Shown here: positions 18,624 through 28,700 of the stretch, in pieces | Layout: each line of letters opens with the position of its first letter | Numbering within the stretch: the first letter of the stretch is position 1 | DNA from: Thalassoroseus pseudoceratinae | Lineage (GTDB): Bacteria > Planctomycetota > Planctomycetia > Planctomycetales > Planctomycetaceae | Reading direction: 5' to 3' | Assembly: GCF_011634775.1 (NCBI RefSeq) | Contig: NZ_JAALXT010000001.1 | Span: forward strand, 1-64,000 | Length of the DNA: 64,000 nt | Position numbers and translations under genes: made by a program | The notes under the pieces: generated by a model | Seen by the model: only the letters and a program-made list of their open reading frames with translations | What the model was told of the DNA's origin: nothing | Database searches by the model: none

Positions 18624-21600
18624 ATGCCTGTTCTTCGGCTGCTATCCGTCTGGCTATTCATTTTCGCATTGATTCTTGATGGCACGCTGAGTGCGGCGAA
18701 CAATGAAACGCTGACATACGAGAAAGACATCCGCCCGATCTTTCGGGAACACTGTTTCGACTGTCACGGTGCGACGGAGGAACTCGAAGGCAATTTGGAT
18801 CTGCGTTTAGTTCGGTTCATGAAGAAGGGGGGCGACGCGGGTCCAGCAATCGTGCCGGGAGATCCGAATGGAAGCTATCTGCTAGACCGCCTCCATGACG
18901 GCGACATGCCGCCCGGCGAAGGCAAAATTCCTGACGAACAAATCCAGACCATCGAACACTGGATTGCCGGTGGTGCGAAAACGAGTCGGCCGGAACCCGA
19001 AACGATCGGCCCAGGACTGGGCATCACGTTGGAAGAACGCAGTTTCTGGTCGTTTCAGCCAATCCAACGACCGACCGTCCCGGCGATTGAGTCCTTCCCC
19101 AAGGATGCCCGAGTTCGCACGGGAATCGACGCCGTCATCCAGTCGGTCCCAGACGCTCAGTCGTTTGCGCCCGATGCGGACCGTCGCGTACTCATCGTTC
19201 GGGCCTACTTTAATCTGATTGGTCTGCCTCCTTCCCCGGAAGAACTTCACAAGTGGCTGAGTCACTCCGACGAGGATTGGTACGACCAACTGTTGACCGA
19301 GTTGCTGGACTCGCCGCACTACGGCGAGCGATGGGCGAGACATTGGCTGGATGTCGCTGGGTATGCCGATTCGGAAGGCTATACGACAGCGGACGCCGAT
19401 CGCCCCTGGGCTTGGAAGTATCGCGATTGGGTCATCCGGGCCTTGAATGCGGATATGCCGTTTGACCAGTTTATCACCGAGCAACTCGCCGGTGACGAAC
19501 TCATGGAGCCACGCAAAGGTGATCTAACACCGAGGCAAATCGACTTACTGACAGCGACGGGTTTTCTCCGCATGGCGGCGGACGGAACCGGCAGTGGTGC
19601 CAATAATGTCGACGGTCGAAATCAGGTCATGATCGACACACTCAAGATCGTCGGTACTTCGTTATTGGGGTTATCGGTCCAGTGTGCGCAGTGTCATGAC
19701 CATCGCTACGATCCGATTCCACAAACCGACTACTACGCATTACGCGCCGTCTTCGAACCTGCCCTCGATTGGCAAGCCTGGAAGACACCACGATCACGTT
19801 TGGTCTCTCTCTACACGGAAGCCGATCGCAAGAAAGCGGCCGAAGTTGAAGCGGCAGCGCAAAAGATTGCCAAAGAAAAGTCGCAAAAACAAACCGAATA
19901 CATGAATCAGGCGCTCGAACAAGAACTCAAGAAGTTCGATGAGCCACTGCAAACGAAACTGCGTGAGGCCTATCGAGCGTCGACGAAAGAGCGGACCGAT
20001 GAACAGAAAGCTTTGCTCAAAAAATATCCCAGTGTCAATATCACGCCGGGTGTGCTGTACCAGTATTTGCCCGAGGCCGCCAAGGAATTGAAAACCTTCG
20101 ACACACGGATTCAGGAAGTGCGGGCGAAGAAGCCCGCCGAGCAATTTATCCGTGCCCTCGTCGAACCAGCAGGGCACGCTCCGGACACGAAACTTTTTCA
20201 TCGTGGTGATCCTGGGCAACCTAAGCAAACGGTACGACCGAGGGCATTGACCGTCGCGACGCCCGAAGACAAGTCGGCAGAATTCCCACTCAATTCGGAT
20301 TCTCGGCCCACGACGGGGCGACGTTTAGCATTTGCAAAGTGGCTCACGAATCCCAAAAACCCACTGTTCGCCCGCGTCATCGTCAATCGCGTTTGGATGC
20401 ATCACTTTGGCAAAGGCTTGGTTTCAACGCCAGCGGACTTCGGAAAACTTGGTAACGTCCCATCTCATCCCGAACTTCTCGACTTCCTAGCCGATGAGTT
20501 TATGCGAAGCGGCTGGAGTTTGAAGTCGCTGCATCGTCTAATTTTGAATTCGACCGCATGTCGACAAGTTCGCGACGTCGATTCTGATTTCCGTCCCGGT
20601 CTCACGCGTTTGGATGCGGAGATCATCCGGGATCGAATGTTAGCTGTATCTGGAAAGCTCGATCACACGCTTTTCGGAAAGCCATTGCAAGTCAAAGAAG
20701 ACGAAACCGGTCAAGTCGTCGTCGATGGCGAACAAACTCGCCGCAGCATCTACATTCGCCAGCAACGCAGTCGACCACTAGCAATGTTACAGACATTCGA
20801 TGCCCCGGTCATGGAAACCAATTGCGAGGTCCGCACAAATTCCACCGTTGCAACGCAATCTCTAATGCTTCTCAATGGCGAATTTATCTTGAACCAATCG
20901 GCGAAACTGGCCCAAAGAGCGATTGAAGAAGCGAAACCACTTTCCGAAAGTCAATTGGCAGCCCTCACAGAAATTGCAGAGCTACCCACAACAAACTGGC
21001 AGTATGGATTCGGTTCATTCGACGAGGCGGGGAATCGCACGGAAAACTTTTCGCCCTTGTCGCATTGGACTGGAACCCAATGGCAAGCAGGTCCAACATT
21101 GCCCGATCCGAATTCTGGATGGGTCCTATTGAATGCCCAAGGAGGACACCCAGACGTCCCCAATCGCGCGGTGATCCGGCGATGGATTGCCCCGCACGAT
21201 GCTACGATCTCAATTGAGGGGAAACTTTCTCACGGTTCTCCCCATGGCGATGGTGTCCGCGGACGAGTGGTATCGAGCCGACATGGCAAACTCGGCGAAT
21301 GGTCGGTTCACAATTCGACCACCGTCACATCAATTGCCAGCACCGACATCAAGGCAGGCGACCAAATCGATTTCATCACAGATTGTCGAGAGAGCATCAC
21401 ATCGGATTCGTTTAGTTGGCCGTTGACCATTCAAGGAGCCTATCCACAACAGGCAGAACGAACCGTTTCCTCAAGCAAAGCATTCCAAGGTCCCCCCCCA
21501 ACCAAAGACAGCCTCGCAGGACAAGTCATCCGAGTGTGGGAACTCGCTTTTTGCCGTCAGCCATCGCAAGATGAACTTGCAACCGCACTCGATTTCTTGT

Positions 21601-21728
21601 CCCGCCAGATCAACCTGTTCCAAGACTCGCCGGAATTTATTGCAAAGAATCAAACAGCTCACAGCCAGGCACTAACGAGTCTTTGTCAAGTCGTATTTAG
21701 CTCAAACGAATTCCTCTATATTGAATGA
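18624..21728 (+). CDS. PSD1-type cytochrome c protein (PSC haem domain, DUF1549, DUF1553)
   Basis: 1034 residues. Signal peptide LLSVWLFIFALILDGTLSAA; start supported by GGAAG 9-10 bases upstream. CFDCH at 44-48 lies in the planctomycete cytochrome C domain, followed by DUF1549 (DRRVLIVRAYFNLIGLPPSPEE, GERWARHWLDVAGYADSEG) and DUF1553 (LAFAKWLTNPKNPLFARVIVNRVW, IYIRQQRSRPLAMLQTFDAP). Between about 780 and 930 an extra beta-rich domain is inserted (NWQYGFGSFDEAGN...VRGRVVSSRHGKLGEW), after which the last DUF1553 helices resume (VIRVWELAFCRQPSQDEL). A lysine/glutamate-rich coiled segment lies near 395-445. Forms a unit with the DUF1501 gene 207 bp downstream. Export and haem attachment are inferred; activity is unknown. 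Confidence 0.93.
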   Translation: MPVLRLLSVWLFIFALILDGTLSAANNETLTYEKDIRPIFREHCFDCHGATEELEGNLDLRLVRFMKKGGDAGPAIVPGDPNGSYLLDRLHDGDMPPGEGKIPDEQIQTIEHWIAGGAKTSRPEPETIGPGLGITLEERSFWSFQPIQRPTVPAIESFPKDARVRTGIDAVIQSVPDAQSFAPDADRRVLIVRAYFNLIGLPPSPEELHKWLSHSDEDWYDQLLTELLDSPHYGERWARHWLDVAGYADSEGYTTADADRPWAWKYRDWVIRALNADMPFDQFITEQLAGDELMEPRKGDLTPRQIDLLTATGFLRMAADGTGSGANNVDGRNQVMIDTLKIVGTSLLGLSVQCAQCHDHRYDPIPQTDYYALRAVFEPALDWQAWKTPRSRLVSLYTEADRKKAAEVEAAAQKIAKEKSQKQTEYMNQALEQELKKFDEPLQTKLREAYRASTKERTDEQKALLKKYPSVNITPGVLYQYLPEAAKELKTFDTRIQEVRAKKPAEQFIRALVEPAGHAPDTKLFHRGDPGQPKQTVRPRALTVATPEDKSAEFPLNSDSRPTTGRRLAFAKWLTNPKNPLFARVIVNRVWMHHFGKGLVSTPADFGKLGNVPSHPELLDFLADEFMRSGWSLKSLHRLILNSTACRQVRDVDSDFRPGLTRLDAEIIRDRMLAVSGKLDHTLFGKPLQVKEDETGQVVVDGEQTRRSIYIRQQRSRPLAMLQTFDAPVMETNCEVRTNSTVATQSLMLLNGEFILNQSAKLAQRAIEEAKPLSESQLAALTEIAELPTTNWQYGFGSFDEAGNRTENFSPLSHWTGTQWQAGPTLPDPNSGWVLLNAQGGHPDVPNRAVIRRWIAPHDATISIEGKLSHGSPHGDGVRGRVVSSRHGKLGEWSVHNSTTVTSIASTDIKAGDQIDFITDCRESITSDSFSWPLTIQGAYPQQAERTVSSSKAFQGPPPTKDSLAGQVIRVWELAFCRQPSQDELATALDFLSRQINLFQDSPEFIAKNQTAHSQALTSLCQVVFSSNEFLYIE

Positions 21729-21935
21729 TTCGACTCGGTTTCTCTCAGTGAAAGAATCCTATCCTACGATTGACAACTCACTCGAAGAACACATTGGCAG
21801 TTTTTACGAACACTCGGCCTTAACGAGTCTTCTGAGTTCCTTCGCACAGTAATTCGAACGTATCGAGTCGAGTTTGATCTTCCAGCCGAATATCCACTGA
21901 CTGACTATCCCCACCAAACGTCAAAGTCTCCACGA

Positions 21936-23396
21936 ATGAATATCGATCCAGAAACGATGGTTCAACAAACCCGCCGGGAATTTCTTCAGCGAAACACAAT
22001 GGGGATTGGTTCGGTGGCATTGGCTTGGTTGCTTCAGTCAGAGGCCACGCATGCCAAGCCGAAAAATCTCCCGAAAGAACAACCGACACTCGACCTCACC
22101 CCCAAGACACCGCACCATCCGCCACAGGCGAAAGCGATGATCTCGCTGTTTCAGCACGGCGGACCATCGCATATGGATCTCACCGACCCTAAGCCGATGC
22201 TCACCAAGTTTGATGGGACCGACTACGCCGAAGACATCGCATACAGTTTTGTAAATGAAGCAAGTAAGAAACTACTTGGCACCAAGTGGAAGTTTGCGAA
22301 GCATGGCGAATGTGGAATGGAGCTCTCGGAACTGTTGCCGGAGACAGCTAGCATTGCTGACGATATCTGCCTCATTCGAAGTATGCAGACAGGCGCGAAT
22401 GGGCATGAAGTTTCGATCCGTTACTTTCATGGTGGAATCCCCGGTGTACTAGGACGTCCGCACTTCGCGTCATGGTTGCTATATGGGCTAGGGTCCGAAA
22501 CGCAAGAATTACCAGCTTATATGGTGCTAACGGATCCTGGTGGCCATCCTGTCGATGGCGTCAACAACTGGTCAAGTGGATTTATGCCTCCGCTTTATCA
22601 GGGGACGGTGCTTCGGCCGAAGGAACCTCGCATTCTCAACCTTGATGCACCACCTCATTTGCGGGGAGAACCACAACGTCAGAACCTGGAACTACTGCAG
22701 ACGCTCAACCGGACCCACGCGGCACGCTTTCCCGGCGAACAAGAGTTGAATGCTCGCATTTCGAGTTACGAATTAGCCGCACGGATGCAGACTGCAGCCC
22801 GTGAAGCGCTTGACATCACGAAAGAAACAAAAGCCACGCAAGAGCTTTATGGAATCAACGACCCGACAACCAACGAGTATGGCACACGATGTCTAATCGC
22901 AAGACGACTCGTAGAGCGGGGTGTCCGGTTCGTGCAACTGTTTCTCGCCGGACAGCCTTGGGACAACCATAGTGGACTGATCACCGCATTGCCGAACGTT
23001 TGTCGTCGAACTGACAAACCATCTGCGGGACTCGTCAAAGATCTCAAACAACGTGGTATGCTCGATGAAGTCATTGTGCACTGGGGTGGAGAAATCGGTC
23101 GTCTTCCAGTGACTCAAAACCAAGGCGCTCCGGAAAAACATGGTCGCGATCACAACGGCCAAGGTTTTAGTATCTGGATGGCCGGTGGCGGAATTAAACC
23201 AGGTACCGTGTTTGGTGCAACAGATGATTTCGGTCACAAAGCGGTCGAAAACGTGGTGACACCGAACGACTATCAAGCCACTCTTCTTCACCTCTTTGGC
23301 CTCGACTCGAAAGAGCTTGTCTACACCACAAACGGCCAAGAGCAAGTTCTGACTGCCGGACGCAAGGCACGTGTCGTCCACGAGATTCTCGCTTGA
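21936..23396 (+). CDS. DUF1501 family secreted protein
   Basis: 486 residues. Starts with a Tat-like leader (TRREFLQRNTMGIGSVALAWLL) and then HPPQAKAMISLFQHGGPSHMDLTDPKP, the DUF1501 signature. Late motifs LVERGVRFVQLF, WDNHSGL, DEVIVHWGGEIGRLP and HGRDHNGQGFSIWMAGGG are also typical and place it in the alkaline-phosphatase-like superfamily, with metal-ligand-like Asp/His residues retained. Companion of the PSD1 cytochrome upstream. No good ribosome site precedes the ATG. Function unknown. Confidence 0.93.
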   Translation: MNIDPETMVQQTRREFLQRNTMGIGSVALAWLLQSEATHAKPKNLPKEQPTLDLTPKTPHHPPQAKAMISLFQHGGPSHMDLTDPKPMLTKFDGTDYAEDIAYSFVNEASKKLLGTKWKFAKHGECGMELSELLPETASIADDICLIRSMQTGANGHEVSIRYFHGGIPGVLGRPHFASWLLYGLGSETQELPAYMVLTDPGGHPVDGVNNWSSGFMPPLYQGTVLRPKEPRILNLDAPPHLRGEPQRQNLELLQTLNRTHAARFPGEQELNARISSYELAARMQTAAREALDITKETKATQELYGINDPTTNEYGTRCLIARRLVERGVRFVQLFLAGQPWDNHSGLITALPNVCRRTDKPSAGLVKDLKQRGMLDEVIVHWGGEIGRLPVTQNQGAPEKHGRDHNGQGFSIWMAGGGIKPGTVFGATDDFGHKAVENVVTPNDYQATLLHLFGLDSKELVYTTNGQEQVLTAGRKARVVHEILA

Positions 23397-23436
23397 ACAA
23401 ATCATAAACGTCCATCTCACTCGGAGTTCGCAAGCC

Positions 23437-24801
23437 GTGAAAAGACTAATTGTCCAAACTGTCATGATTATGAGCTCAGGATTCCTTGCATCCGCGAGTG
23501 CTGCTGATGGTGTGTTTCCTGTGCATTCGAATCTGAAAGCCGGGGTTGCCAAAGTCGATATTACCCCCGCCGACGTTCGCGACTTTGAAGTCACCGGGCA
23601 TCGTCGCAAGGTGACCGGAGTTCGCGACCCGTTACGCGCCGGTGTCCTCGTTCTGAACGACGGTGAAACCTGGGCCGCAATTGTCACCATGGACACGATC
23701 GGTGCATGGGACGATATGGTGAAGCTCGTCCGCAAGCAGATTGAAGAACTCACGGACATACCCGCTGCCAACGTGCTGATTGCGGCCTCGCACAATCACT
23801 CGGGCCCGGCTTTCAATGAGGAATCAGATTGGGGACGCGATCTTGTCAGCAAAATTGGCCAAGCCGCCAAGGATGCCACTAACTCAATGCGAACCGTCAA
23901 TGTCGGATACGGTGAAGACGCCATCGGTTTCGGAATTAATCGGCGGAAAGTCATCAATGGTCGCGCGGTCGTTCGTCTCAATTCAGAAGGTCTGAACGAT
24001 CAGCGAGTCAAGGTTCTTCGATTCGACGATGGGCGATCCCTCACACCGATGGCCGTCCTGATGCACGCGGTCTGTCACCCGTGCTTTTTCACATGGGGCG
24101 ACAAAGGCTCGCAGCCGTATCCGAATGGATATCCCAAAATGAGTGCGGACTTTCCCGGTGAAGCCCAGTCGTTTGTCGAAATGTGTTACGGCGGCCAGAC
24201 AAGCTCTCTGTTTCTTCAGGGGTGTGCTGGCGACATTCGACCGAACCTTCCGGGATACCCGTACCGTTGTGCGGATGAGGCGGATATTCAATGGGCCGGT
24301 CGCGACCTGGGCAGCGCGGTGATTAAAGCTCTTGCTCGTAGCATGACTCGAGAGCAACTTCGGACTCGAGATGACTACTACCGAATTCGCACAGCGAGCA
24401 AGGTTGTGTCTCTCCCTGGCAAGGAAGGTCGAATCGATGCCGAACTGATGGCAATGAAAATCGGCCCGTACCTGTTATTGACGATGCCCGGTGAACCAAT
24501 GGTTGAATACGGTTTCAAGTTGGAACATGACATCGCCGACCGAGCCATCCCGATTATCGTGGGATACGCCAACGGCAATATCGGGTACATTCCCACGGAG
24601 GACTCTTACGAGTCGGGTGGTTACGAACCGAATACTTCCAAACTTGTGCCGGAAGCGGAATCGATCATCTTGGCTGAACTTGGGGAACTGGCCGATCAGG
24701 TCGTGGGGGATGTCTTCGCGTCATTCTCGAAACATCCGAAAGACATCAAAAAACGCGAGCAGCTCAACAAGCAACAGACCAAAACTCCCGCTAAACCATA
24801 A
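23437..24801 (+). CDS. Neutral/alkaline ceramidase-like secreted hydrolase
   Basis: 454 residues from a GTG start. The longest frame begins at an ATG at 23371 inside the previous gene, but GTG 23437 has GGAG at 23423-23426 and gives a clean signal peptide (KRLIVQTVMIMSSGFLASASA), which the longer form would bury. The body matches the non-lysosomal ceramidase N-terminal domain (PF04734): LKAGVAKVDITP, VLIAASHNHSGP, HAVCHPCF, FLQGCAGDIRPN and TMPGEPMVEYG. The histidines of SHNHSGP and HAVCHP are the expected zinc ligands and the SGP serine is the expected catalytic region. Planctomycetes carry many such proteins and their real substrates are mostly untested. 40 bp after the DUF1501 gene and 6 bp before the dipeptidase gene, so probably one operon. 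Confidence 0.86.
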   Translation: MKRLIVQTVMIMSSGFLASASAADGVFPVHSNLKAGVAKVDITPADVRDFEVTGHRRKVTGVRDPLRAGVLVLNDGETWAAIVTMDTIGAWDDMVKLVRKQIEELTDIPAANVLIAASHNHSGPAFNEESDWGRDLVSKIGQAAKDATNSMRTVNVGYGEDAIGFGINRRKVINGRAVVRLNSEGLNDQRVKVLRFDDGRSLTPMAVLMHAVCHPCFFTWGDKGSQPYPNGYPKMSADFPGEAQSFVEMCYGGQTSSLFLQGCAGDIRPNLPGYPYRCADEADIQWAGRDLGSAVIKALARSMTREQLRTRDDYYRIRTASKVVSLPGKEGRIDAELMAMKIGPYLLLTMPGEPMVEYGFKLEHDIADRAIPIIVGYANGNIGYIPTEDSYESGGYEPNTSKLVPEAESIILAELGELADQVVGDVFASFSKHPKDIKKREQLNKQQTKTPAKP

Positions 24802-24807
24802 ATCGAT

Positions 24808-25665
24808 ATGACCACCACCCAACTGAACGATCAAGAACGCCGGACCTACTGGACCGAGCAAATGGAACTTGGCTACCAGATGGTCGAGGAACTGATGAGC
24901 TTCCCCGTAGAGGAGTGCGGCGAGGGTTTCGGTTCAATACCCGAAGCCGCCGAAGAGGCGGGCGTTGAAATCATGTTCTCAAACACGAAGATCGCCGGCG
25001 ATTTAGACCGAGTTTTCTTTCTACGTGAAAGTCTTGTTCATGACGTGATTGAAATCACCAAAGCCATGAACGATCGGGGCTGGGTCCTGAAGATTGAAGA
25101 CGGCTACCGTTCGGTGGAAATGCAAGGAGCCTTGGTCCGAAAGCCTTCTGTCTTCGATGCGGTCTTGCAAAAGTGCATTTGGGAGAACGGAGGACACATT
25201 CCGACAGAAGAGTTCGTCTTTCGGCGGGCGATTGTGATGGTCGCGAACGTGCCGAAAATTGGTACGCACATGTCGGGTTCAGCGATCGACATCTCCGTAT
25301 ACGAGCGAGACACCCAACAGGAAGTTTGGCGGGGTGGCCCGTATCTTGAAGTCAGTGAAAAGACCCCCATGCGGTCTCCATTTATCTCGACGGAGGAACT
25401 CGAAAACCGTCTCGCAATTACCGAGGTGATGGAATCGCATGGCTTCATGCATTTCCCCTACGAATTCTGGCACTTCAACAAAGGAGATGCGGGGGACCAT
25501 ATTTTGAACTCCAAGGCCGAACCGGCTCCGTTCGGCCCCGTGCACTGGAATCGCGAGACGAATGAAGTCACGCCGATTCCGGAACCGCTCCAGCCACTGA
25601 ATCCACTAACAGTCATCAAGCAAGAGATCGCCGCTGCCATGGAACGGGCAGAGGCGATTCGATAA
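24808..25665 (+). CDS. VanX-like D-Ala-D-Ala dipeptidase family protein
   Basis: 285 residues, no signal peptide, cytoplasmic. VanX/DdpX-family (peptidase M15D) zinc motifs are visible: the SxHxxGxAxD-like THMSGSAIDISVYERD with the first His and Asp ligands, and YEFWHFNKGD supplying the catalytic Glu-region and third His ligand. DGYRSVEMQ upstream provides the conserved Arg. In other bacteria the enzymes cleave D-Ala-D-Ala for peptidoglycan recycling. It starts 6 bp after the ceramidase-like gene. No other resistance genes are nearby, so a housekeeping catabolic role is more likely than vancomycin resistance. The N-terminal 60 residues are not recognised. Confidence 0.85.
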   Translation: MTTTQLNDQERRTYWTEQMELGYQMVEELMSFPVEECGEGFGSIPEAAEEAGVEIMFSNTKIAGDLDRVFFLRESLVHDVIEITKAMNDRGWVLKIEDGYRSVEMQGALVRKPSVFDAVLQKCIWENGGHIPTEEFVFRRAIVMVANVPKIGTHMSGSAIDISVYERDTQQEVWRGGPYLEVSEKTPMRSPFISTEELENRLAITEVMESHGFMHFPYEFWHFNKGDAGDHILNSKAEPAPFGPVHWNRETNEVTPIPEPLQPLNPLTVIKQEIAAAMERAEAIR

Positions 25666-25708
25666 ACGGACCCGTTCAACGAGCCATGTCCGCAATCGAT
25701 CTCACATC

Positions 25709-25766
25709 AGTGCAGCGGCTAGTGATCCGTGTCTCTATGACTGGACATCACACTAGCCGCTACACT
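25709..25766. terminator. Large hairpin between convergent genes
   Basis: Arms AGTGCAGCGGCTAGTG (25709-25724) and CACTAGCCGCTACACT (25751-25766) pair over 16 bp with one mismatch around a 26-base loop. It lies exactly between two convergent genes, so a bidirectional terminator is likely, although the T-run is missing. It may instead be a dispersed palindromic (REP-like) element. Confidence 0.5.
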
Positions 25767-25781
25767 CGCACTAACAATTGA

Positions 25782-28700
25782 TTAGTCCCGGCTAGTACCG
25801 GTAATGCTAGCGGTTTCTGAAGCGATTTGCAGCTTCCAATTTTCGATCGCCGTGCCGGTGAAGTCCGCGTGACTCAGCAGGAAGTACAGTCGTTGCGTGG
25901 CTTCACCTTCTGGCGAGGTTCGGAAAATGTTTCGCAAGAAGTACGGCGGGATCGCTTGATAATAGAGTGTCGCACGCACCTGAACACGGCTGGGATCGAC
26001 ATCATCGGGTAGGGCAATCCGATAATTCACCGTGTCCGTGCCGCTGCCGTTGCGATATTGAGGATCACTGGCGGCTGCGCCCACTGGATAGGTGGCTTCG
26101 AGATACCGTCCCGAGAGTGCCGGATCAGGGCCGTTCGCCGTCCAACCGAGTGGCAACAGTCGGTTATCTTTACGTGTGCTACAACCATGAATGAAACTTG
26201 TGGTGAAACTATTCTTGGCATTACATAACAGCGACTCATAGATCTGAACTTGGTCTTGCGAACTAATCTGCACGTGATGCGGCTGGTACGATGCCGTTTC
26301 GTCGGCGTTCGGTTCGAAGAACTCGGTTTTCAATGGTTGGCCGTTCTCGTCAACTATGATGCCGAGTGAGTTTGTGCGTCCCGATCCCCACACGATACGT
26401 TCTTCACCGTCACTCGATTCTGGTTGCTCGACGACGAGCAACTCCAGAAAAGCACGACGAAAGCCAACGCCAGTCGGGAATCGATGCCCCGCTTTATTCG
26501 TGATAGTCACTTCCGCTTCAATGGCTCCGCCGGAATTCCAATGAGTCACCAAATCCAAGTCGGCGGTTTTCTCACGAGCAGTGCGAAGGAACTCTTGCCG
26601 AGCATGTTCAATGTCCTGATCGGAACCGGTCATGTAGTCGTCAGTCCGCACACCAAGTACGTCATCGAATTGTTCAAACAGTTCTAACAAGAACAAATTT
26701 AAACCAGAGAAGTTATGGCGTTTGAACCCTTTCTTGCGGATCGGCACTTCGAGTTTCTTGTGTGCTGCTAGGTTCTCGGCATCTGGGTAGGTCGTGTCTT
26801 GGATGATTGCCATTCGTGTTTCGAGGGAGTCCAAGTGGATATCGTTTTCTTCATCGACTAGGCCACTCGACATATGACAGTCTTGGCAGGATTTTGCCTG
26901 CGGGTTTTGTGTCTTGAACTCATTCTCAAAGGCGCTATTCAACCATTCCAGATATGTAGCCTGCTCGACATGGTGATGGAAGTTCTCAAACTCTTTGACG
27001 ATTTGCGAGTCATTGAGTTCGTTCTTATGTTCGGGGGTGACAGGCGAATCAACTGCTGGCAGTGTCACGGTGTGACATGAACCACACATCCGAGACGACT
27101 GCAAGAACGGACTATGTTTCGGTGTGACTCCCAATGCGTGTTGCATTGGATAGGCGGTAATTTCATCATCTTTGAACGGACCGTAAACTTCGTTCTTGGG
27201 GCCGTAGTACAAATTCCCCGTCACCGATGTTTCCAGGAAGAACTGCAAATAGGGACGTTTGTCGTCGGCGGGTTGAGGACGCTCTTGCATGCGGTGGCAA
27301 ACCATACAACTGATGCCTTCACGAGCCAACGCTCCATATTGCGAGTCACCTTCACCAATATGTTGTCCGTCCGCTGCGATCGCTTTGCACATTTCTTGAG
27401 AGAACGTGTCGCAATCGACTGGTTGTTCGGATTGCTTCTGATCACAATGAAACTGATGCCGCCCCATCGCGCCGTGGCATTTCAAGCATGTGTCCTGCAA
27501 GACATTCTGCAATCGAGTCGCCGTCTCCGGAGAATCTCCAAATTCGAGCGCGAGCATTTTGCGTTCGCTCTCGAGTTGCGCGTGAAAGATCGGATCACGA
27601 CCGGCCAACCCCATCGGCGTCCATCGCCATTCACCGTAAGGAGAAATGTTCCACCCTTTTGCTCCGTAAGACGCGGAATCTCCCGTTGGGATGAACATGG
27701 TGGGGCCATAAGGTTTCATGAGTCCGGCATGACAACTCATACATTGGTTCGAGGTCATGAACTCCTGGCAGGGGTCACGTTGTTTGACGGCCCAGTCATG
27801 CGTCACCGGCGGCAATTTACTGACGTCTTGCAAACCAACCGGCTTCACTTCGCCGAAGAATTTGACGAATTCCTGATTCTCGGAGGCAGTACACAGGCTG
27901 ACCGTTCCGGACTTCGTACACTGAGGATGAGAACCGCCGCCTTCCGTAGTTTTCGTCAGAGACACTTCCAGAAGATCGGGGATCGTGTCGGCCACCGCTT
28001 CGGATTTGTGCTCGGTTTCTTTTCGCCATGAGTCATCGACACGGAACAGAATTGGTTCACCGGGATACCCCTCAATGTTCCGCAGTGAGGCGAACGTATA
28101 TTCGTTGTTCGCACTGGTCGGGTCCGCACCAGGAGTTTCCGTCGATGCATGACAACGCAGGCAGTAATGACCAAATCCGGAAATCGGATGCGAGAAATCC
28201 TTGTGGTTCTCGACCACCTTTTGGTCGCGTCCGGGATTGCTCCAGAACCAACCATCATGCGAACCTTTCGAATCTTTCACCATGACCGTCCAGGACTCCA
28301 ACGACTCCCAGAGTTCTTTCTCTGATTTGCCATGGTGTCGTACCGCAGGCGGTGCATATTGCTCCTTGACAATCATCGCCCCATCAGGCAATGGACCTTT
28401 GCGACCGCCTTCGAGCCATTCGAGAACTTCCGGCGAATAGAACACCCGGACAGCGGGATGTGTACCGTAATACTCACCGTTCAAATAAGGGCCAGTGTCC
28501 CGGAGTTGTTTGTCGCGGCCCCACTGTGAGTGGTCGTACTTGCGTTGTTGGAGAAACGCAAAGAGCTGTTGCTCGAACTCCGGCACAGAAAGACTACTCG
28601 GCGTCGGAAGTTGACTGGCCCAATCGCCAGTCGCTTGAAACTTGGGCGGAAGCAGGTCCACCGGGTTCGGTTTGTCGCCGCTCGACGGATTCGGTTCACT

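Noticed and set aside
22893-23795. 300-codon minus-strand open frame
   Set aside because: Antisense to the ends of the DUF1501 and ceramidase-like genes, both with clear family motifs.
24808-25665. Vancomycin resistance role for the VanX-like protein
   Set aside because: No vanH, vanA-type ligase or VanRS regulators nearby; the family is also common in peptidoglycan recycling.
27114-28031. 305-codon plus-strand open frame
   Set aside because: Antisense to the hexaheme cytochrome, rich in Arg and Cys by reverse complement; not a gene.
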